The notes under the pieces: model-generated
What the model was told of the DNA's origin: nothing
The model's database searches: none
Seen by the model: the letters and a program-made list of their open reading frames with translations, nothing else
Origin: Chrysogorgia sp. JL179-B06
Taxonomy: Eukaryota; Cnidaria; Anthozoa; Scleralcyonacea; Chrysogorgiidae
Direction of reading: 5' to 3'
Length of the DNA: 64,000 nucleotides
NCBI GenBank assembly: GCA_035772405.1
Contig: JAYKKM010000441.1
Coordinates: forward strand, 413,501 to 477,500
Shown: positions 58,041-64,000 of the stretch, one piece after another
Numbering within the stretch: position 1 is the stretch's first letter
Layout of the letters: every line of letters starts with the position of its first letter
Made by a program: the position numbers and the translations under genes

Positions 58041-60356
58041 CAGCATCAATATGTATGTTCTGATGCTGTTTTTGCAAAATTTATTTTGAATTTTCTACAA
58101 TTTTACATAATTGTATATACCTTATGGTAGTGACAGTTGAGAGTGAATAATCATGATATATGCTAGTTTGCTAGAAATGAACTTGTGTCATCTGAAAAGT
58201 TTACTTTCTATTCCTCTTATTTATACTTTGTTGTTTCCTACAATCCACTTACACTGGGAGAACTATCGCAAAGCAATCTTTAGGAATAGTTGTAGCAGGA
58301 GATGGTCGTCACGATAGTATGGGGCATAGTGCCAAATACTGTGCGTACAGCGTACACCATCTTCTGTTGTAGCAAACCCCTGGTAATGGATTTTAACATT
58401 GTCCAGGTAAGCTTCTTGATTCATATTGGTAATAAAGAACATTATATTTTAAAAACATTCCTGTTTGCTTGGGTTGTAATTCATACATGAACTGTGTCTT
58501 AAACAATTAATGGTTGCTATTATTTTGCATTAAGAGAAATGAAGCTGGGAGTAGTCCAGCTATGCAATATATGGCATTTACCAGGTGTATGGACAACCTA
58601 TTTGCCAACAATCTAAATGTAACAACTTTTGTATCAGACAGACACACATCAATTAGTAAACATATGAAGGAAAAGCTTCCAAACATCACACATTACTTCG
58701 ACCTTTGTCATTTAAAGAAACGTAAGTTAATGCAGTAGATTTTACTGTATGTGTAAAATATATGTAGTAAAATTATTGGGGAATCATTCCCTCTAATTTC
58801 TCATTAATTTAGAAGTTCACAAGATGTTAACTAAAATTTCCAAATAAAAAAGAATGTGACCACTCTTGCAATGGATAAAACCCTGTGTAAACTATTTGTA
58901 TTGGAGTGCCACATCAACCAGCAATGGAAATGGCCAAGTAATATGGGCCACATTTGAGTCTTTCTTGCACCACATTGTAAATATCCATTCAGATTTTCCT
59001 AATGCTGTGTTCAACAAATGTGCACATGATGAAAATATCACAAACATGACTTGGCTAAGTAAAGGTACACATTTTAAGAGGAAAATACTTTTTGCATGAT
59101 TAATCAACTCTATGCACTTTTATATTTCTAGACTCCGTCATTTATGATAAAATCAAAAATGCCCTGACAAACAAGAGGATCAAGGATGGTATTTCCCAAG
59201 CATCCCACTCTCCCAAACTAGCTGTTTGGAGGGATTTCATTCGGTTCTCAACCACTTCTCGCCAAAAATTATTGCCTATTCATTTCAGGGGATGTATTGC
59301 AGGTTTGTTTAATTACAATAAACATAAATTGTTTTCTGTGGCAGTAAATTGACAAACTTATTTCTTGCTTTAGGCATATTTTAGCAGCTACTCACTTTAA
59401 TTATAACTTACAAAGGGAGGTGAAAAAACGTCAACAGCAACTAAAAGTCGTTTATCCAAAATTAAAAAAATGGAGAAGCCACAGTGAGGGATGTCCGAGT
59501 GGAACAACATTTTGGTAAGTTAATCATAAAAATAGTAATAAAGCTAGTTTGAGATAGTATGGTAATATAAGTGGTATATTTTAATTGAAATGCATATATT
59601 TTGCTCTTCTAGATTACGTTGCTGAAATTTATGTTTTTCTAAATTCTGGTTAGGAAACTGTTGAGCATGCATTCAAAGCATTGGTGGATACCAGCACCAA
59701 TGGACACCATGCTTGACAAACAATCAAGAGATGATGCCATTGCCAAAATGAAACAACGAAAGAAAACAGTGACCATTGATGTTCCTCCCGCTGGTAAAAT
59801 AGCAGAATAAATGTATTTATATATTTAAGATATAGAAAATGGGCGCCCATGTTTATATAGCCTGATGCAAGCACGAGAGATTTTGGGAGGATTGGAAAGT
59901 TTATGTGAACCCGAGCTGCAGGCAAGGGTTTACATAACTACCTTTAAATTCAACCAAACCCTTTAGAGTGTTTGCATCAGACTATATAAACACAGGCATC
60001 CATTTTCTATTTCTTTTATAAAATAAGACTGTGAAAGATGCTGTGATGTCACAACCGTGTTTGCATAACCTGATGTAAACCACGGTAACTAACCAATCAC
60101 AGCGTGCGTAAGACACAAATTATTTTATAAAAATGTATAGTGGTGTTTAGATACTATAATAGTAGTTGGTAAATTAACATCACAATACCAATGTTTATCA
60201 ACATGAAACATCAATATGTAATTAATATAACTATTTTATAGTTTGTGATGATTTTCCTGAAAATCAAGGTCCAGAGCAAAACCTCTGTGCACAGCTTGTG
60301 GAAATCCTATGAAGGGACATAAGAACATAACTGATTGTATTAGAAATCAAAAATAA

Positions 60357-60825
60357 CTTTTGATACCAGTAAAATAAATGTTTGCCTTTTCACTGAAGTT
60401 CTGAACATGATAAAAATATGTTATCATTCATCATCTTCACAACCCATAAAATCTTGTTCTTCCCCAAATTTAATAAGCACAGGCAGGCAAAGGTATCCTT
60501 CTTCGTCCCAGGTATCCATATGTTAACTGTATATATTCCCTGTACGAAATACTTCGGAGATACCTGCAAGATAAAGGAGAGGGAAGGTCAACTAACTGGC
60601 TAACACGAATTTAGAGGGTGCCATAGTCCCTGAAAATAAATAAAATTATTTTCGTACTAAATTGCTGCCTACCTATTTTCTGTATCTTTCATCTCATACT
60701 TTTTTGTCAATATTTCGATATTTACGTCTGCAAGTCGCAATGACCATATTTCCAAACAAACATGTTTAAAACCACGATGTAATGTGCGACCTCATGGATA
60801 ACTTGGTCACTGTTGAGTGCTTCGA
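60357..60825. other. Spacer, no gene recognised
   Basis: Short ORFs without motifs. Confidence 0.4.
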
Positions 60826-60893
60826 ATAAATATTGAATATCGAATATTGAATCGATATTCAATATCGATATTGAATAAATATTGAATCGAGTG
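60826..60893. repeat. Palindromic ATATTGAAT repeat
   Basis: Repeated GAATATTGAAT/ATTCAATAT words form several overlapping inverted repeats. Confidence 0.75.
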
Positions 60894-61514
60894 AATATTC
60901 TACCTTTTTAAATTTAAGTTTCTTGTAAATAACTCTTAATAACATTCTACATGTATCATTTTTCTATTTTTGCACACGCCCCTTGTGGAAATCAGCTTCG
61001 GTTGACAAGGTCAGCGTGTATAAATAAAGATCCCTATCTATCTAATGACAGCATCCTATTCCTCGACCACGATAATAACAAACCATATACCTCCAACATT
61101 AACACAACACAACAATTGAACACTAACAACGACATTGGCACACATACACTAACAACCACACATGAAACTAACAATACAATCCAGGACACGTCAAATGTTA
61201 ATGAACCAAACAACACCGACAACAACATTGAAACCCCACTCAACAATTCTGACCCAAATCAAGATCCCACCAGTAACGACTCACAGAACACGACGAAACT
61301 AACATCGGAGCATCAACAAGCAATACAGACGAACAACAACCTGACAGTTGAAGTACTGCCAAGCTGAGGGTTCAACGCCGCCTTTTACCAGCACCTTTTT
61401 TGTGTGGCATGTTTTGTAAGCCGCCTGTTGAAGAGGAGATACATAAATTTATAGCAACAGTATTTTAGATAGAATCTAAAATTCTAAAATTTTATATAGT
61501 ATCTAAAATTCTCT

Positions 61515-61910
61515 ATCTAAAATTCTGCATTTCACACCAGTTGGACGGACATTGTTTCTCTTTTAGGATTCCTGGTATGCACAATTGCATGAGAAATTTA
61601 GGAATGAAAGAAAAAGCAACAATTCCGAGGTCATGGTACATAAAAAAAAGCAAAAAGCGAGCATCCCACTGTTGCAAAGGCCCTACGGAGAGGTGGAATT
61701 GATTGGGAACCTCCCTTCCGTGAGGGAGAAGATGAGCAATCCATGAGTCTTCACAAGACAACACTGAAAGCTGAGTGGAAAAAACGCACTCGGGATTGGG
61801 GGAAAATAAATAGCTGTATGGCTCTCACCTAGTAAGATCGTAGACAAATAATCAAAAACAAGAGTTCCATAGTGGAAATTAAGGCAAAGTATCCTGCTAT
61901 GATCAGGTAA
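61515..61910 (+). pseudogene. Exon remnants of an unrecognised gene family
   Basis: A frame with WYAQLHEKFRNERK and RPYGEVELIG changes to REGEDEQSMSLHKTTLKAEW after a one-base shift. A short continuation (RRQIIKNKSSIVEIKAKYPA) at about 61840-61903 ends at a GTAAAT donor-like site. The arrangement recalls multi-copy metazoan proteins with a SAM-like context, but the identity is uncertain. Confidence 0.35.
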
Positions 61911-62448
61911 ATATAATTATATGTATGTATATTAATACAAAAATAAAAAAATATTAAACTATCTGAATGAGATGTCACTTTTTGGCATGCACGGTTGAAA
62001 ATGAGCAGGAAACTTGGGACGATTGGCAATTCGTAAGACTGGTACACTGTTTTGCTACACTGTAATACACTGTGACTGAACCATGGGCAATGACTAAAAG
62101 GGATGATCAAAATGACATTTATAGATCCAGTCTTACTTAGTTGGGGTTAGACTTAGAATGTAATGTTTGCTTTAGGATGCATCTAGAAAGGTCATTTTGT
62201 GCAATCCCTTTCAGCCACCACCCTGACAAATGTGATAATCAATATCTGAAGTCTGATCATTTCAATTTCACCTTTACACTAGTTTGATTTTGATATCCAT
62301 AGTTTCTTTGAAAAGCAAATTTTCTTTAGTTAATGATAGAATTGTGCTTTATACATGTAGCTGTGTTTGGTCATTAATTATTTGGTCATAAATTGCTTTT
62401 TTATTTTTGAAAAATAATTTTTCTATATTTTCTATTTCTAGTTTGAAA
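61911..62448. other. Intron-like AT-rich spacer
   Basis: Nothing coding recognised between two exon-like blocks. Confidence 0.4.
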
Positions 62449-62668
62449 GAATCCTGATGGTTACTGCGACCTTAAAAGATTCGTTCAAGCACACTTCAAT
62501 CAGGTTGTTGACAATATACTAAAAATGGCAAATCTGAAGAATAAGTTGCCACAAGAGGCAACATCGTTTCTTGCCCTCCTTGACCCAAAAGATCCTGAAT
62601 TAAATGATAATGTAATTAGCAACCTTTTAATGTTCACCGATGAAAAGCTTGAACAGGATAGTATATAG
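62449..62668 (+). other. Exon-like ORF
   Basis: Open frame with NPDGYCDLKRFVQAHFNQVV and an acidic, Leu/Asp-rich end. Probably the exon after 61515-61910; no known domain. Confidence 0.35.
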
Positions 62669-63375
62669 GTGAGGCGGAACTTCTGGAAATTGACTTTATG
62701 GAACGCACAACTGAAACAATCAAACACACGACAACCTACAACAAGAAAACGCCCAGAATGACCGAGAAACCTCAGACAATTACTTTTTTGACATGACAAA
62801 CTTCAATGATAGTATCCTCACACTGTGTCGTACCTGTGCTGACACGTCAACAAATCAGAATATTCGAACAACCTTAATTTATTCAATAACAAATTTATAA
62901 GAATAATTCAAAATAAAGAATAAAATAAGCATCAAGTTTTATAAAAATCAATAATCTGCCATAACTTATCCATGTAATGTTTGATAAATAATTGTACAGT
63001 GGTGAAAACTCTTGTGCTGTCAAGATGAATTTAGATAATATTTATATATGTATTTCATTCAATGTTGAATGCGAACGTGTCTGTTTTAATTTATGCATAC
63101 TCGTGTTTATTGGTCCTTGAAAATTCCTTATTATTTCGTTAACCATATATGAACAATGAACAAGCAATGAACAAAATCGATTTTGAACAAAATCGAGCAA
63201 TCCATTGATTTTCTTTTAATTCATTCTTTTAACCAATCATACCATCATAGAGGAAGGTTATCTCAAACAATTGTAAAAAGAAAAAAAATGGCTACTGAAA
63301 TGAAAGACATGAAGGCGTACTATGATGGAGGGAATTTTTGTGTGTTTTTACTAAAAGAACGACCGGAGAAAGAAT
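62669..63375. other. Spacer, no gene recognised
   Basis: AT-rich, short ORFs only. Confidence 0.4.
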
Positions 63376-63740
63376 AAGAAAGAGCGATGATGACGATAGG
63401 GCGGAAAAGAAAGATGGAGGAAGTAGAGGCTTAAAAGATCTCATGAAAACCAGAGATTTACATCGTCAGTTTACGCAATCACGACAATTAACTATCTGGT
63501 ATAAGTACAAATATTACCGTAACTTGGTCAAGACTACAATTTAAAAAAGCTGAAAACTACTACCATCGAAGTGAAATTCAACAACATAAACATAATCCTC
63601 GCAGTTTGTGGAAGACTATCAATCGATGTATTCCTATGAAAGACAAAGTTAAACCGCTGTACTCTAAAAACGATGAGACTGTGGCAGTTGAATTTAATCG
63701 ACACTTCTCTTCTGTTGGAAAAAATGTTACCAAAGTATAG
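63376..63740 (+). pseudogene. Non-LTR retrotransposon (LINE) remnant
   Basis: One frame, crossing a stop at 63542-63544, reads HRQFTQSRQLTIWYKYKYYR, then YYHRSEIQQHKHNPRSLWKT and EFNRHFSSVGKNV. This is the linker before the reverse transcriptase of LINE elements (N-P-R/K-x-x-W...F..F...G). No reverse transcriptase core follows within the window. Confidence 0.65.
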
Positions 63741-64000
63741 TTGCGATTGACAAGGAAGGTAGTATAACATTCTGGAACTTAGGTGAAAGGGTTAGAAGTA
63801 GGGAGTTTCAGTATCTGTTGCATTGTGTTAGCCTTTGGTGAAGAGCATGAAATTCTTGAATTGCTATGGCAACAACACACTGATTAAATGTTACCCGAGT
63901 CTAGTGTTTTTATTGTGTGTGGGAAGAAATGTACCATGGAATTTCAGCCAAGTGCTGATATGAGCTGGCAGAGTTGGGCTTGCACTAAAAAAAGATCAAG

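Larger units (their letters stand above)
52652..60356 (+). pseudogene. THAP-domain transposase gene (Kolobok-like), multi-exon, disrupted
   Basis: Exon-like segments run in order: THAP finger 52652-52985; short exons about 53030-53157 and 53257-53409; acidic exon about 53650-53890; a Cys-rich exon from 54520 (C-P-x-C and CNNKKCKKREN...W.SQP); after the CRD array and mariner, 57970-58040 (NRIFQHMGLGCISL); 58280-58405 (VVAGDGRHDSMGHSAKY); 58540-58722 (FVSDRHTSI...HYFDLCHLKK); 58870-59063; 59133-59300; 59373-59515; 59650-59793; and 60240-60356 (C-x2-CGNPMKGH knuckle). D-x-R and T/S-D-R-H are DDE-type catalytic motifs of THAP-bearing transposases. Stops at 52722 and near 58370 and frameshifts show it is inactive. 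The superfamily name is inferred. Confidence 0.65.

Noticed and set aside
60951..61367. 138-aa ORF rich in Asn and Thr
   Set aside because: Almost pure low-complexity sequence after the first 30 codons, with no motif; probably an open frame through a biased AC-rich stretch.

Overview
The window is nuclear DNA of an invertebrate animal. The evidence is spliced exon-like ORFs, animal-type transposons (hAT, Tc1/mariner, LINE and SINE remnants, Kolobok-like THAP transposase exons), SET-domain and Frizzled-CRD fragments, and long AT-rich spacers. The repeat content recalls cnidarian genomes, but that lineage call is weak. Almost everything recognisable is mobile or virus-like; no intact ordinary host gene could be established.

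Layout. 1-5786: decayed transposon ORFs and short dispersed repeats. 5793-23974: a complete Polinton/Maverick (polintovirus-like) element of 18,182 bp. It has a perfect 6-bp target duplication (TCTGTT), inverted termini of about 1.1 kb, and about 19 intact ORFs. 24193-28643: first copy of a 4.45-kb dispersed repeat. 28644-36330: transposon fragments, including SET-domain, recombinase-like and reverse-transcriptase-like pieces, an inverted SINE pair and a 1.7-kb element with 24-bp inverted ends. About 36380-45990: a second, AT-rich, broken Polinton/adintovirus-like element with an adenain-type protease, core-like protein, packaging ATPase and PolB. Its PolB is split by a 2,965-bp hAT transposon. 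46621-51132: second copy of the 4.45-kb repeat. 51760-52400: LINE remnant. 52652-60356: exons of a THAP-domain, Kolobok-like transposase. They contain an in-frame tandem array of half Frizzled cysteine-rich domains, which is itself split by a 1,850-bp Tc1/mariner element. 60400-64000: exon-like fragments and another LINE remnant.

The intact Polinton. The left block reads leftwards from 12318: penton-like protein, chromodomain integrase, a large membrane/coiled-coil protein, major capsid protein, packaging ATPase and a small MG-starting protein. The right block reads mostly rightwards: a tail-anchored protein, a fibre-like protein with a phage-type tail-fibre motif, two small MG-starting proteins, a BRO-N/VRR-NUC/zinc-finger protein, three small membrane proteins, a zinc-ribbon protein and protein-primed PolB. 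Thymidine kinase and a double C2H2-finger protein read leftwards inside this block. Together these would copy (PolB, TK), integrate (integrase), package (ATPase) and enclose (capsid, penton, fibre) the DNA. I could not find the adenain-type maturation protease usual in Polintons.

The most unusual observations are the 169-bp palindromes at the tips of the Polinton termini, its phage-like fibre, its thymidine kinase and BRO-nuclease cargo, and the tandem half-CRD array inside a transposase gene. All family assignments come from reading motifs by eye. No database search was run.
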